Shown: positions 24,561-34,358 of the stretch, piece by piece | How positions within the stretch are numbered: the first letter of the stretch is position 1 | Layout of the letters: every line of letters begins with the position of its first letter | From: Salipaludibacillus sp. CUR1 | GTDB taxonomy: Bacteria > Bacillota > Bacilli > Bacillales > Salisediminibacteriaceae | Direction: 5' to 3' | NCBI RefSeq assembly: GCF_021028955.1 | Contig: NZ_JAIWPE010000039.1 | Span: 1-64,000 of the forward strand | Length of the DNA stretch: 64,000 nt | Notes under the pieces: model-generated | What the model was told of the DNA's origin: nothing | The model's input: only the letters and a program-made list of their open reading frames with translations | The model's database searches: none | Made by a program: the position numbers and the translations under genes

Positions 24561-25958
24561 CTAAAGCTTATGAATAGGATGTCCCATCGCAAATTCAGCT
24601 GCTTCCATAATGGTTTCTCCCAGTGACGGGTGGAAATGGACGGCGAGAGACAGGTCCTCTGCCGTTAACTGGGACTGGATCGCCACGGTCAATTCATTAA
24701 TTAATTCCGAAGCGAGCGGACCTGCTACGCGGGCCCCTAACAGCAGCCCGTCTTCTTCATTGAGAATTAATTCAACATAACCGCTGCTGCTCTCCATTGT
24801 TAATGCCCGTCCGTTTGCCGCGAATGGGAAGGACTTTCTGACAGCGTCGTAACCAGCTTTTTTGGCTTCTTCAACACTTAATCCGACAGAAGCCAGTTCC
24901 GGATCTGAAAAGACAACCGCCGGTATGACCTGTTCATCCACTGAATCTTCCCCGGCAATGTTATCTGCTGCGACTTTTCCCTGGAAGGATGCCCGGTGAG
25001 CCAGCGCGGGCCCGTTCGTGACATCCCCTGCAGCAAAAATATGAGGCTGACTTGTTGCACATCGGTCATTAATCGTTATAAACCCACGCTCATCCAGTTG
25101 CACGCCGCAATTTTCCAACCCTAATTTTTTTGTATTCGGTTTACGGCCCACTGTCACAAACACATAATTGCCTTCGGCCGTTTTAAGCTCATCATCCACT
25201 GAATACTGTACTGTAACCCTTCCATCACCATGTTTTTCGGCTTTTTCAACCATGGCATTTTTAACGATATCCACATTGCCCGATTGTTGCAGTTTCTTTT
25301 CTGCAATGGCCACCAGTTCCTGGCTGAATCCTGGCAGAAGCTGACTGGCCCCCTCAAGAAATGTCACGCGGCTTCCGAGATTGGCATATGCCGTACCCAG
25401 CTCCATCCCAATATATCCGCCGCCGACGACAATTATTTTTTCCGGGATATGATCTAAAGCCAGGGCCCCGGTTGAGGAGAGAACTCTGTCGTTCCAAGAG
25501 AGACCCGGCAGTTCCACAGGCGCGGAGCCTGTCGCGATAATCGCATGTTTGAACTGGAGAGTCCGCGTCTGACCTTCCTGGCTTGCAACTTGAATCGTGT
25601 GTTTACCGGTGAATTCAGCCCGTCCTTCGATAAACTCTATCTTGTTTCCTTTCAGCAGCTGCCTGACACCGCCGGTGAGCCTCGACACAATTCCATTTTT
25701 CCACTGCTGAAATTGGGCCATATTTACATACGGTTCTCCGGCTTGAAGGCCCATCTGTCCCCCGTTAAGCATGTGTTGAAAATGGTGGCTTGCAGTAATT
25801 AATGCCTTAGACGGAATACAGCCGACATTGAGACATGTCCCTCCAGCGGATTTCTTTTCAATAACTGTGACCTGTTTTCCTGACTGGGCTGCTTTTATAG
25901 CGGCCACATAGCCTCCTGGACCTGACCCAATTACTACAACTTCCCGCTTTTCTCCCAT
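24561..25958 (-). CDS. acoL: dihydrolipoyl dehydrogenase, E3 of the acetoin dehydrogenase complex
   Basis: 465 residues. VVVIGSGPGGYVAAIKAAQ binds FAD, GGTCLNVGCIPSKAL holds the redox disulfide C-x4-C, IIVVGGGYIGMELGTAYANLG binds NAD, and HFHPSLGETIMEAA at the C-terminus carries the catalytic H-P...E. The enzyme reoxidises the lipoyl group of the E2 protein. It lies 29 bp behind acoC and 31 bp before bdhA. Its place among acoABC, and not with pyruvate dehydrogenase genes, assigns it to acetoin breakdown. Confidence 0.95.
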   Translation of the reverse strand: MGEKREVVVIGSGPGGYVAAIKAAQSGKQVTVIEKKSAGGTCLNVGCIPSKALITASHHFQHMLNGGQMGLQAGEPYVNMAQFQQWKNGIVSRLTGGVRQLLKGNKIEFIEGRAEFTGKHTIQVASQEGQTRTLQFKHAIIATGSAPVELPGLSWNDRVLSSTGALALDHIPEKIIVVGGGYIGMELGTAYANLGSRVTFLEGASQLLPGFSQELVAIAEKKLQQSGNVDIVKNAMVEKAEKHGDGRVTVQYSVDDELKTAEGNYVFVTVGRKPNTKKLGLENCGVQLDERGFITINDRCATSQPHIFAAGDVTNGPALAHRASFQGKVAADNIAGEDSVDEQVIPAVVFSDPELASVGLSVEEAKKAGYDAVRKSFPFAANGRALTMESSSGYVELILNEEDGLLLGARVAGPLASELINELTVAIQSQLTAEDLSLAVHFHPSLGETIMEAAEFAMGHPIHKL

Positions 25959-25987
25959 TTATGATCAACTCCTATAGTTGCCCGGCC

Positions 25988-27262
25988 TTAGATCAGCAGA
26001 CGGTACGGATGTTCCAGATAGGCAATAACTGTATTTAAAAACCGGCTTGCAGGCTCGCCATCGACTACACGATGATCAAAGGTGAGGCTGAGAGGAAGTT
26101 TCTTTCTGGCCACGACATCTCCTTTTTCTGAAAAAGCCAGCGTTTCTTCAGTGGCTCCCACCCCTAAGATACCGGTTTCCGGCGGGTTTAACACAGGCGT
26201 AAAGAACGAAATACCAGAGGCGCCCAAATTTGTAACCGTAAACGTGGAACCGGCCATTTCTTCAGACGACAAACTTCCGTCCCGCGCTTTTTCACCGAGA
26301 GAGCGAATGGCTGCAGAAATGTCCTTGAGTGACTGGTCCTGGACATTGAAGAGAACAGGGACCACCAGTCCTTTATCGTTAGCCGCTGCAATCCCTAAAT
26401 GGACGTGGCCATATTCATAGATGGTTCCCTCTCTCTCTTTTAAAGCACTGTTCATGTTGGGATGCTCAAGCAAAGCTTTAGTTACTGCTCTTGCCAGTAA
26501 GTCTGTAACTGACACTTTTACAGACTCTTCATCAGTAGCAAGATCAGCATTTAACTCTTTTCTGAAAGCCATGAGCTTTGTGACATCAGCATGTTTCATG
26601 ATTGTTAGCTGGGCCGTGTTGCGGATGCTGTCATGCATCCGGTCGGCAATCACTTTCCTGATGCCTTTCAGTTCTTTTTTAACCGGCTCCTGGCTGGAAG
26701 TGCTACCGGCTGCCTGACTTGTTTCAATTTGGGGAGGGGCAGATACGGTTTGCGGGCTTAATTCTGTCCCGGTATCTTTTTCAGCAGCCTGAAGCACATC
26801 CTCTTTAGTTACTCTTCCTCCCGGGCCTGTCCCAACAACCGTTTCGATATCAATACCCTTCTGTCTTGCCAGTTTTTTCGCCGCAGGGGAGGCCCGTTTC
26901 TTTCCGGCAGCCGGCGGCGGGCTTTCCGGCTTGGGAGCTTGCCGGATCTGTTCAGGAGCTGTTTCTTTTTCCGGTTGCGTTTCCCCAGCCGCATCCCCGC
27001 TGCCAGGTTCGGGGATTTGTTCTCCAGGCTCGCCGATAAACCCGATTGGTTTTCCTACAGCTACCACCTCGTCTACTTCCGCACTAACCCCGATCAGTTC
27101 CCCGTCTGCAGGGGCTTCCACTTCGTTTTCTATCTTTTCAGAACTGATCGACACGACGGGTTCACCTTTTTTAACTGATTCGCCTTTCGCTTTGTGCCAT
27201 TCTACAATCGTGCCTTCTTTCATGCTCATACCTAATTTCGGCATAATAATTTCTACTGCCAT
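25988..27262 (-). CDS. acoC: dihydrolipoyl acetyltransferase, E2 of the acetoin dehydrogenase complex
   Basis: About 424 residues. An N-terminal lipoyl domain carries the lipoate lysine in SSEKIENEVEAP (residue 43). Next is a flexible P/E/Q-rich linker, a peripheral subunit-binding domain (ASPAAKKLARQKGIDIETVVGTGPGGRVT, residues 125-160), a second linker, and the catalytic domain ending in DHRVVDGEPA with the H-x3-D-G active site. It passes the acetyl group from acetoin to CoA. The ATG at 27262 follows GGAGGGAGACGTC; an upstream in-frame start would cover that site. A 189-bp space without visible features separates it from acoB. Confidence 0.94.
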   Translation of the reverse strand: MAVEIIMPKLGMSMKEGTIVEWHKAKGESVKKGEPVVSISSEKIENEVEAPADGELIGVSAEVDEVVAVGKPIGFIGEPGEQIPEPGSGDAAGETQPEKETAPEQIRQAPKPESPPPAAGKKRASPAAKKLARQKGIDIETVVGTGPGGRVTKEDVLQAAEKDTGTELSPQTVSAPPQIETSQAAGSTSSQEPVKKELKGIRKVIADRMHDSIRNTAQLTIMKHADVTKLMAFRKELNADLATDEESVKVSVTDLLARAVTKALLEHPNMNSALKEREGTIYEYGHVHLGIAAANDKGLVVPVLFNVQDQSLKDISAAIRSLGEKARDGSLSSEEMAGSTFTVTNLGASGISFFTPVLNPPETGILGVGATEETLAFSEKGDVVARKKLPLSLTFDHRVVDGEPASRFLNTVIAYLEHPYRLLI

Positions 27263-27451
27263 GACGTCTCCCTCCATTCTGTCTGTCAGGCCTTATGAAA
27301 AGGCAGGTGAGACCTAGTGAGTCCACCCCTGCCGGGATGTTTCACGACTATCAAAACATTAACAGGCTAAGAAGATGTGTATGTGAGTTGCCATGAATAC
27401 AGCCTTCATTAAGGATGATTTTCTTTTGCCCGTAAACCTTAGTTACCGACC

Positions 27452-28486
27452 TTACATCGTGACGGTCGTATCATCTTCAATCATCTCTGATACAACTTTC
27501 AAAATTTTCTCAGCCGACGGCAAATAGATGTCCTCTAAAGCAGGCGAGAAAGGAACCGGACAGTGTGGCGCTGTGACCCGCTTAATCGGTGCGTCAAGGT
27601 AATCGAATCCTTTATCAGCAACTAGAGCTGCAATATCAGTTGCCACGTTACATCTCGGGTTTGCCTCATCCACAATAACCAGACGCCCTGTTTTCATAAC
27701 TGAGTCTAATATAATCGACTCATCGAGAGGCGATAAGCTCCTGGGATCGACCACTTCTGCGTCAATACCTTTAGCTGTGAGCTGTTCTGCCGCCTCTAAA
27801 GCTGTCTGTACCTGCTTGCCGATTCCGACGATTGTCAACTCATTCCCCGGCCGCTTAATTTCTCCCTGCCCCAGCGGAACCGTATAATAGCCTTCAGGCA
27901 CTTCACCATTTACGTTATAGAGGGTTTTATCTTCAAAAAAGACCACCGGATCATCATCTTCAATAGCCGCAAGCAACAATCCTTTAGCATCGTAAGGCGT
28001 GGAAGGCACGACCACTTTAATCCCCGGTATGGCCGTAAACATGCCATAGAGACTTTGGGAGTGCTGGGCTGCTGCTCTGAAGCCGGCACCGTGCATCGTT
28101 CGGATGGTTAACGGCACTTTCGCTTTACCTCCGAACATGTAACGGAGCTTGGCACCCTGGTTCATCACTTCATCAAGACAGCTTCCAATAAAATCATTAA
28201 ACATAAGTTCCGCTACCGGCCTCATTCCTGTCGCCGCATTCGTTACTGCCGCCCCGATGTAACCGGCCTCGGCAATCGGCGTATCAAGAACACGGTCACG
28301 GCCAAACTCCTGAACAAGGCCTCCGGTAACACCCATAACACCGCCCCATGCTTCATCATCCTGCAGGTGGTCCACTTCAGCACCGCCGGCCACATCTTCA
28401 CCCATCAGTATGACATTTTCATCTTTACGCATTGCCAGCTGCATCGCTTCTTTAATCGCTTCTGAAAAAGTTATAATTCGTGCCAT
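27452..28486 (-). CDS. acoB: acetoin dehydrogenase E1 component, beta subunit
   Basis: 344 residues of the transketolase-like pyrimidine-binding family. ENVILMGEDVAGGAEVDHLQ near residue 25 and TPIAEAGYIGAAVTNAATGMRPVAELMFNDF near residue 70 are the conserved E1-beta regions; the E in MGEDV contacts the thiamine ring. The C-terminal part (TAKGIDAEVVDPRSLSPLD) is the transketolase C domain. With AcoA it forms the heterotetramer that splits acetoin. The ATG overlaps the acoA stop by one base, so translation is coupled and the two subunits can be made in equal amounts. Confidence 0.95.
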   Translation of the reverse strand: MARIITFSEAIKEAMQLAMRKDENVILMGEDVAGGAEVDHLQDDEAWGGVMGVTGGLVQEFGRDRVLDTPIAEAGYIGAAVTNAATGMRPVAELMFNDFIGSCLDEVMNQGAKLRYMFGGKAKVPLTIRTMHGAGFRAAAQHSQSLYGMFTAIPGIKVVVPSTPYDAKGLLLAAIEDDDPVVFFEDKTLYNVNGEVPEGYYTVPLGQGEIKRPGNELTIVGIGKQVQTALEAAEQLTAKGIDAEVVDPRSLSPLDESIILDSVMKTGRLVIVDEANPRCNVATDIAALVADKGFDYLDAPIKRVTAPHCPVPFSPALEDIYLPSAEKILKVVSEMIEDDTTVTM

Positions 28487-29502
28487 TATACGTCCCCCCT
28501 GTCATGAGTTTCATAAGACACATACACGTCTTTCGTTAAATCCTCTTCAGCCGGCATTGGGCTTTCTTCAGCGAATTTAACTGCAACCTCAACCGCATGG
28601 TCCACACGTTCCTCAATATCATCAAGTTCTGCGTCCGTTAACAGCCCTTCACTCGCAATATACTCACGGAACTTTCGCAGCGCATCCAGCTCCTCCAGAT
28701 GGCTTTTCTTTTCAACGTCCGGTTTATATTTCTGAGCATCTCCTTCAAAGTGTCCGTAATTACGGTAAGTTTTACATTCGATCAGGCTTGGACCTTCCCC
28801 GTTTCTGGCCCGTTCTACAGCTTTCTGGGCTGCCGCATAAACAGCCGTTGCATCTTTCCCGTCGACAATATCCCCGGGAATGTTATAGCCTTTTGCCCTG
28901 TCTGCTATATTTGTACAGCTTGATGCGTATTCAAATGGGGTGGCTTCAGCATATCCATTGTTTTCAGCTACAAAGACAACAGGCAGGTTCCAGATAGCCG
29001 CAAGGTTAATTCCTTCATGGAATGTCCCGTGGTTCCCCGCTCCATCACCAAAGAAGCAGACTGCGACTGCCCCTGTTTTCTTCAGCTTGGATGTGAGAGC
29101 GGCTCCGGCTGCCAGCGGAAATCCGCCGCCTACAATACCATTTGCTCCAAGCATTCCTTTCTCAACGTCTGCAATATGCATAGACCCGCCTTTTCCGTTG
29201 CACAGCCCGGTTGCTTTTCCGAAGAGCTCCGCCATCATCCCGTCAAGTTCGCACCCTTTGGCTATACAGTGTCCGTGGCCTCTGTGTGTGCTCGTAATGC
29301 TGTCATTATCATCGAGGTGAGCACAGACCCCCACAGCCACTGCTTCTTCACCTGCATATAAATGAACAAACCCAGGCAGGACCCCTTGCCCAAACAATTC
29401 ATGAACCCTGTCCTCAAACTTCCGGATTTCGCACATCTTCTGATACATCCAGCTGGCTTTCTCAGCAGTTATCCCTTGTACTGTTTCTTCAGAGACTTTC
29501 AT
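28486..29502 (-). CDS. acoA: acetoin dehydrogenase E1 component, alpha subunit
   Basis: About 338 residues. The thiamine diphosphate motif is clear: FFGDGAGNHGTFHEGINLAA continuing to FVAENNGYAEATP. THRGHGHCIAKG and NGKGGSMHIADVEKG are conserved in the alpha subunits of 2-oxo acid and acetoin dehydrogenases. The ATG at 29502 has GGGAGG nine bases upstream; a GTG at 29508 is too close to it. The operon acoA-acoB-acoC-acoL-bdhA begins here, driven by the sigma-54 promoter at 29593-29608. Confidence 0.95.
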   Translation of the reverse strand: MKVSEETVQGITAEKASWMYQKMCEIRKFEDRVHELFGQGVLPGFVHLYAGEEAVAVGVCAHLDDNDSITSTHRGHGHCIAKGCELDGMMAELFGKATGLCNGKGGSMHIADVEKGMLGANGIVGGGFPLAAGAALTSKLKKTGAVAVCFFGDGAGNHGTFHEGINLAAIWNLPVVFVAENNGYAEATPFEYASSCTNIADRAKGYNIPGDIVDGKDATAVYAAAQKAVERARNGEGPSLIECKTYRNYGHFEGDAQKYKPDVEKKSHLEELDALRKFREYIASEGLLTDAELDDIEERVDHAVEVAVKFAEESPMPAEEDLTKDVYVSYETHDRGDV

Positions 29503-29592
29503 CTTCACATTCCTCCCTTTAATGGTTTATCAACACACGTTCACCCCTGCAGACGTCATCTTCACCTCCTCAGGTTGTCTATAAAACTATAA

Positions 29593-29608
29593 TGCAAGTT
29601 CCATGCCA
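29593..29608 (-). promoter_or_regulatory. acoA: sigma-54 (-24/-12) promoter of the aco operon
   Basis: The minus strand reads TGGCAT-GGAAC-TTGCA, one change from the consensus TGGCAC-N5-TTGCA, with GG and GC spaced correctly. It lies about 90 bp before acoA. The sigma-54 activator gene acoR is directly upstream, as known for aco operons of Bacillus. Confidence 0.88.
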
Positions 29609-29656
29609 TATTGAAAACGCTTACAATATAAGGGTTGAGCAGTCCTTCCCCATTAA

Positions 29657-29709
29657 AAAACGGGACAAAATGAGAATTGTCTCACTTTGTCCCGTTTTGT
29701 CTCATTATG
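29657..29709 (-). promoter_or_regulatory. inverted repeats: candidate AcoR binding sites and acoR terminator
   Basis: ACGGGACAAAATGAGA (29660-29675) and its near-complement (29680-29695, one mismatch) flank four bases, and a third TGTCTCATT half-site follows at 29698. They lie 50-100 bp upstream of the sigma-54 promoter, the usual place for enhancer-type activator sites. On the minus strand the hairpin is followed by six T residues just behind acoR, so it probably also terminates that gene. Confidence 0.7.
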
Positions 29710-29732
29710 TTCCGCCAGCAGTCTGAACGATT

Positions 29733-31583
29733 CTAAAGCTGATACTTTTTAACTTTCCGGTAAAAGGTACTCCTTGGCATATCCAATAGCCTGATCGCAG
29801 CTGAGGCCCTCCCGCCTGCTGCTTCAATTGCTTTTTTTATCTCCTTTTTTTCAATCTCTTCACGATAGGTCATGTTATGAGACGGCGCTTCAGCGTCTGT
29901 CAGTTTTTGGATATAAAGCCCGTCCATAACCTCTTTTATTTTTTCAAGGTCAGCCGGGAGTTGAACAGGAAATGTCACTCTTAGTCTGTCCAGGCAGTTA
30001 ATCAGCTGACGGATATTCCCCGGCCAGGACATGCTTCTGAAAATTTGCTCAGCTTCATCCGGCCAGTGGATACTCCAGTTATGTTTGTCACAGTACCAGC
30101 TTATCAAATTGACAATATCTTCATTTCTCTCCTCGAGTGACGGCAAATGGACAGGATAAACATACAGTCTGTAGAAGAAATCTTCTCTCATCGTTCCCTC
30201 TTTTACCATACTCATTAAATCCCTGTTCGTAGCTGTAATAAGCCGGAAATTCAGCTGTTCTGCCCGGTGGCTGCCTATGGCTGTCACTTGCTGGTGATCG
30301 AGTACTTTTAACAAAGCTACCTGCATAGCAAGAGGAATTTCTCCAATTTCATCGAGAAACAATGTCCCCCCGTCTGCCTGGAGAAGTCTGCCTTTGTAAC
30401 CTGACTTTTTAGCTCCTGTAAACGCCCCCGGTGCATAGCCGAATAACTCGCTTTCGATAAGAGTCGAAGGCACGGCTCCGCAGTTCATTTCCACAAAGGG
30501 GCCTTGATGGCGCGGACTATGGTCATGGATTGCCCTCGCCAGCAGTCCTTTTCCTGTACCGGTTTCACCTGTTAAATGGACAGGTATGTCAAAGGCCGCT
30601 GCCTGTTCCGCCTGTTCGAGTGTCTTCTGGAATGCCGAACTGACGCCCTTAACCCCTGGAAACTGAAACGGCTTTTTTTCAGGGATAACAGAAGGTGCCT
30701 GAACAGCTCGTTCTGATTCAGAGACAAACACTTGATAGCCAATGACCCGATCGGTTCTCTCAGAATAAACTGGCGTTTTCATCTTTACATCCCACCCTGC
30801 TGTTTTAATGGCTTCATCGGTCAGTGGTTTATGGCGCAAATCAGATAAACTGTTAAGACTGTGGGGGACATGAATAATCTTATTCATCCGGTTACATAAC
30901 AGGTAAGGAGAAGAGTCGCGAAATTGGAGGGCCCGGCCCATAAGCTCAAGCTCATCCTCTTTCATTTGCTTGTGCCACTCGTGTTCAATCGCATAGGCGG
31001 AAGCAACCACTGCGCCAAGCGTATGGTCATGCTCACAGGCTCCTACTCTCGTCGATACGTCCAGAACACCTAACAGGTTGCCATCTTCATCTTTAATTGG
31101 CGCTGCTGAGCATACCCAGTTTTGTGACGCCACCGAATAGTGCTCAGCCCCAATGACTGTAATCGGCTCCTGGTTTCTGAGCGCTGTACCGATCGCGTTA
31201 GTGCCCACCTCTTCCTCTGTCCACTTTACGCCCTCTACAAAATTAATCTCACGGGCTGAATTGATCGCATCCTTTTCCCCGACTACTTTCAGGACATAAC
31301 CTTCGGGATCAATTAAAAGCAAAATAGATTTTGTATGTTTAAATAAGCTGTGCAGGTTGTTCAGAAATGGCGACGCCGCTTCAATCAGCCGGGCATTTTG
31401 ACGCTGCCTTTCTTTTAAATCGCCGAGACTTAAAAGCTGAATTCCCTTTCCGTCATATGGGTTAACACCGGACTCTCTACAGAAATACCACGACTCCATA
31501 ATCCGCTTGTTCATGCGGTCAGAATCAAGCGCCCCCTCTTTAACAAAGCGCGTCCAAACCTGTTTCTTCAGCTGCTCTTCCAT
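29733..31583 (-). CDS. acoR: sigma-54-dependent transcriptional activator of acetoin catabolism
   Basis: About 616 residues. An N-terminal GAF-type sensor domain spans roughly residues 60-215. The AAA+ domain from about 325 has [16 protein letters not shown] (Walker A), PGAFTGA (the GAFTGA loop that contacts sigma-54) and [12 protein letters not shown] (Walker B). A Fis-type helix-turn-helix ends the protein ([23 protein letters not shown]). In B. subtilis AcoR senses acetoin and activates acoABCL. The ATG at 31583 follows GGGGTGGCTGAGA. The gene is upstream of and parallel to the operon it should control. I found no sigma-54 site before acoR itself. Confidence 0.94.
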   Translation of the reverse strand: MEEQLKKQVWTRFVKEGALDSDRMNKRIMESWYFCRESGVNPYDGKGIQLLSLGDLKERQRQNARLIEAASPFLNNLHSLFKHTKSILLLIDPEGYVLKVVGEKDAINSAREINFVEGVKWTEEEVGTNAIGTALRNQEPITVIGAEHYSVASQNWVCSAAPIKDEDGNLLGVLDVSTRVGACEHDHTLGAVVASAYAIEHEWHKQMKEDELELMGRALQFRDSSPYLLCNRMNKIIHVPHSLNSLSDLRHKPLTDEAIKTAGWDVKMKTPVYSERTDRVIGYQVFVSESERAVQAPSVIPEKKPFQFPGVKGVSSAFQKTLEQAEQAAAFDIPVHLTGETGTGKGLLARAIHDHSPRHQGPFVEMNCGAVPSTLIESELFGYAPGAFTGAKKSGYKGRLLQADGGTLFLDEIGEIPLAMQVALLKVLDHQQVTAIGSHRAEQLNFRLITATNRDLMSMVKEGTMREDFFYRLYVYPVHLPSLEERNEDIVNLISWYCDKHNWSIHWPDEAEQIFRSMSWPGNIRQLINCLDRLRVTFPVQLPADLEKIKEVMDGLYIQKLTDAEAPSHNMTYREEIEKKEIKKAIEAAGGRASAAIRLLDMPRSTFYRKVKKYQL

Positions 31584-31797
31584 TCTCAGCCACCCCATTT
31601 TGAAAAAGTATAATCAAATGCGGCACAACGGGTTTCTTGTAAATTAAGATTGGACTTAAGGGATCTTCCGGCAAAAAACTTCTATCCTCTATTATACAAT
31701 TATCAGAGATTGTTTTTGTGAAAATTCAGAAAAAATTACGAACATATTAAGAAGGAAAATACCGGGTGATTGTGACATCTCTTTCCTATTTAAATGA

Positions 31798-31841
31798 AAA
31801 AAACGAGCCTGCGGCATGCTCTTCTTCTGCCGGGCTCGTTT
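31798..31841 (-). terminator. intrinsic terminator behind deoC
   Basis: On the minus strand AAACGAGCC and GGCTCGTTT (31833-31841/31801-31809) pair, extended by CGGC/GCCG after a two-base bulge, and T residues follow. Confidence 0.85.
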
Positions 31842-31857
31842 AAAATTAACAAGTATT

Positions 31858-32529
31858 TTAATAATCGCTGTCTGCTTTTTCACCTTCTACAATCTTCACG
31901 CCTGCGCTCGCTCCAATACGGGTGGCGCCTGCGTCTGTCATCGCTTGGGCGTCCTCCAGGCTGCGTACACCGCCGGAAGCTTTCACACCGGCTTTGTCGC
32001 CGACTGTTTTTCTCATCAGTTTAACGTCTTCCACAGTGGCGTTACCAGTTGAGAAGCCGGTTGATGTTTTAACAAAATCAATTCCTGCTTTAAGGGCAAT
32101 TTCACACGCCCGGACTTTTTCGTCGTCTGTCAGTAAACATGTTTCAAGAATGACTTTTGTAAGAGCTTTTCCTTTAGCGGCTTCTGCTACAGCTTTCATA
32201 TCCTCTTCTACGAGGGCGTCGTTTTTATCTTTCAAAGCCCCGATGTTCAGCACCATATCTACTTCTGTCGCTCCGTTTTCAATGGCATTTTTCGTTTCGA
32301 ACGCTTTCGTCTCAGGTGTATTGGCGCCTAATGGAAAACCGATTACGGTACATACATCCACGCCAGTTCCCTTTAAAAGCTCCGCCGATTTTTTGACCCA
32401 GGTCGGGTTCACACAGACTGAAGCAAACTGATAATCTTTCGCTTCCTGGCAGAGCTTGTGTATTTGTTCTTCTTTCGTTTCCGGTTTTAGCAATGTGTGA
32501 TCAATAAGTGAAGCAAGTGACTGACTCAT
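31858..32529 (-). CDS. deoC: deoxyribose-phosphate aldolase
   Basis: About 223 residues, standard length. [16 protein letters not shown] at the start, [30 protein letters not shown] and [22 protein letters not shown] are the family segments; the lysine in VKTSTGF forms the Schiff base. It cleaves deoxyribose 5-phosphate to glyceraldehyde 3-phosphate and acetaldehyde. The ATG at 32529 has AAGGA nine bases upstream; an ATG at 32535 is closer than usual. It lies 390 bp downstream of nupC with a repeat array between, so it is not a tight operon as in B. subtilis. Confidence 0.95.
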   Translation of the reverse strand: MSQSLASLIDHTLLKPETKEEQIHKLCQEAKDYQFASVCVNPTWVKKSAELLKGTGVDVCTVIGFPLGANTPETKAFETKNAIENGATEVDMVLNIGALKDKNDALVEEDMKAVAEAAKGKALTKVILETCLLTDDEKVRACEIALKAGIDFVKTSTGFSTGNATVEDVKLMRKTVGDKAGVKASGGVRSLEDAQAMTDAGATRIGASAGVKIVEGEKADSDY

Positions 32530-32639
32530 TAACATTCATCCTTTCGGTAATAGGTTTTTTCATCCGGTTTTATTATCTCATATTTTTCAATATAGGGCGG
32601 GGAGGTCTCACAGACATCCGCCGATAGACTCTCCCTTTT

Positions 32640-32775
32640 CGCTGATTGAATAGCTGTTTTCGCCGATAGAATTGGATTTTCGCTGATTGCACACTCTATT
32701 TCGCTGATAGAACTCAATTTTCGCTGATTGACAACTCTCTTTAGCTGATCGACCCTCAATTTCCGAAGATTGAAT
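32640..32775. repeat. 20-21-nt TTTTCGCTGAT(A/T)GA repeats, locus 1
   Basis: CGCTGATTGA, CGCCGATAGA and variants recur at about 32640, 32661, 32681, 32702, 32722, 32743 and 32764, each after a T run. The core is about 13 bp and the 7-8 bases between cores vary. The rest of the 390-bp nupC-deoC space holds an imperfect 17-bp direct repeat (32849-32865 and 32896-32913). I see no other gene there. Confidence 0.75.
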
Positions 32776-32918
32776 ACCTTTTTCAGGCGCTTCCCTAAAA
32801 GTTTTTCTGAAAAAACTGCTATTCCAGCGCCAAAATTAAGCAACTTTGGTCTCGTAACTTCAAATTATTAAAATAAAACTCTCATTTCGTACGCCGTCTC
32901 AAAAACTTCAAATCTCTT

Positions 32919-34190
32919 TTAGAAAAACATCCCTGCAATAGATGCGTTTAGAAGTGAGGCAAGCATACCAGCCATAACGGCTTTCACACCGAGCCTTGCG
33001 ATATCTCCACGGCGGTTAGGCGCCAGGCGTCCAAGTCCTCCGAGAAGAATCCCTAGAGAAGAAACGTTCGCGAACCCGCATAGTGCGAAACTTACTACTA
33101 GAACTGTTTTAGGATGTAAGTTTTCAATTTCCGGTCCAAAGGCGGCGTAGGCCACAAACTCGTTCAAAATAAGTTTTTGACCAATATAAGACCCGGCCTG
33201 GAATGCTTCAGCCCATGGCACACCGATCGCAAAAGCCAGTGGTGAAAAGAGAATACCGAAAATATTTTCCAGAGTAATTCCCTGAAGGTTAATCTGGGCG
33301 TCAGATCCCACTAACCCAAGGAAAAAGTTAACTGTATTGTTTATAATGTTTTCCGCGCCGCCAAGTATACCGTTAGCGAGGGCGATTAATGCAATAAATG
33401 CAAGAAGCATCGCACCGATGTTCAAAGCTAGCTGTAAACCTGTGCTTGCACCGCGTGCTGCTGCGTCTATAACGTTATAAGATTCTTTATCGTCACCCAT
33501 TTCGATGTTCCGCTCGTCGGAAGTGGCTTCCGGATCGGTTTCCGGGAGCATGATTTTTGCCATAACAAGACCTGAAGGTGCAGCCATGAAACTTGCTGCA
33601 AGCAGATATTCCAATGGCACACCAAGAAGTGAATATCCGATCAGAACGGATCCAGCTACCGATGCGAGTCCTCCTGTCATAACAGCAAACAGTTCGGACT
33701 GAGTCATTTTGTTCAGGAAGGGCTTAACAACAAGCGGCGCTTCCGTCTGCCCGACAAAGATGTTTGCTGCGGCGGACAGGGATTCCGGCTTACTTGTCCC
33801 GAGAAATTTAGCGAGGGCGCCCCCGATAACTTTAATGATATATTGCATAATTCCTAAATAGTAAAGGACGGAAATTAAAGATGAGAAGAAAATAACCACC
33901 GTCAGTACCTGGAAGGCAAATATCATTCCGACCCCCTCAGCTTCAAATATTCCGCCGAAAAGGAAATCGATCCCTTCATCAGTGTATCCAATGACATTAT
34001 TTACAATCCCTGTGAATTGCTGCAGTGCAGCTCGTCCTGTTTCCCAGTAAAGTACGATAAATGCAAAGGTTACCTGAATGGCCAGTCCGCCCAGAATGGT
34101 ACGCGGTTTAATTGACTTTTTATTATTTGACAGTAAAAAGGCAATCGACAAAACTACTAAAATACCTAACATTCCCCACAAAATATGCAT
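32919..34190 (-). CDS. nupC: concentrative nucleoside transporter (NupC family)
   Basis: 423 residues with about ten hydrophobic segments. The core regions are conserved: FVGQTEAPLVVKPFLNKMTQSELFAVMTGG near residue 145 and ALCGFANVSSLGILLGGLG near residue 370, both lining the nucleoside site of the CNT fold. It takes up nucleosides by symport with protons or sodium. The ATG at 34190 follows GAGGTGTTAATT. It lies between deoR and deoC, so imported deoxynucleosides feed the aldolase. No pyrimidine nucleoside phosphorylase gene follows. I could not find a convincing terminator behind it. Confidence 0.94.
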   Translation of the reverse strand: MHILWGMLGILVVLSIAFLLSNNKKSIKPRTILGGLAIQVTFAFIVLYWETGRAALQQFTGIVNNVIGYTDEGIDFLFGGIFEAEGVGMIFAFQVLTVVIFFSSLISVLYYLGIMQYIIKVIGGALAKFLGTSKPESLSAAANIFVGQTEAPLVVKPFLNKMTQSELFAVMTGGLASVAGSVLIGYSLLGVPLEYLLAASFMAAPSGLVMAKIMLPETDPEATSDERNIEMGDDKESYNVIDAAARGASTGLQLALNIGAMLLAFIALIALANGILGGAENIINNTVNFFLGLVGSDAQINLQGITLENIFGILFSPLAFAIGVPWAEAFQAGSYIGQKLILNEFVAYAAFGPEIENLHPKTVLVVSFALCGFANVSSLGILLGGLGRLAPNRRGDIARLGVKAVMAGMLASLLNASIAGMFF

Positions 34191-34267
34191 AATTAACACC
34201 TCTAACTTATTCTGGTCGTGGTTTGTAACTAAATTGATTAGACGTCTAACAACCTGTTGCTAACTAA

Positions 34268-34297
34268 ACTATAACAAACGCTCTGAACATTTGTAAA
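34268..34297 (-). promoter_or_regulatory. nupC: sigma-A promoter of nupC with DeoR-site candidates
   Basis: TTTACA (34292-34297) and TATAGT (34268-34273) are 18 bases apart. Just upstream the plus strand has TTTTCATGAA and TTTTTTCATATAG; both words recur before deoR (about 35320-35365), which points to a shared operator, presumably for DeoR. Confidence 0.55.
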
Positions 34298-34358
34298 CCT
34301 TTTCATGAATGTTTTTTCATATAGCATGGCAGGTTATTTTTAACAGCCTGTGCCATAC

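Noticed and set aside
32640-32775. CRISPR array
   Set aside because: Core of about 13 bp and gaps of 6-8 bp are too short for repeats and spacers, and there are no cas genes. The same holds for the arrays at 37637 and 63036.
32529-32843. Open frame of 104 codons overlapping the deoC start region
   Set aside because: Most of it is the translation of the TTTTCGCTGATAGA repeat (ISENPILSAK-type words). The same frames appear at the other repeat loci, so it follows from the repeat, not from a gene.
34320-34352. Terminator behind deoR
   Set aside because: TGGCA/TGCCA pairing is present but needs several bulges and lacks a clean T run, so it was not listed as a feature.
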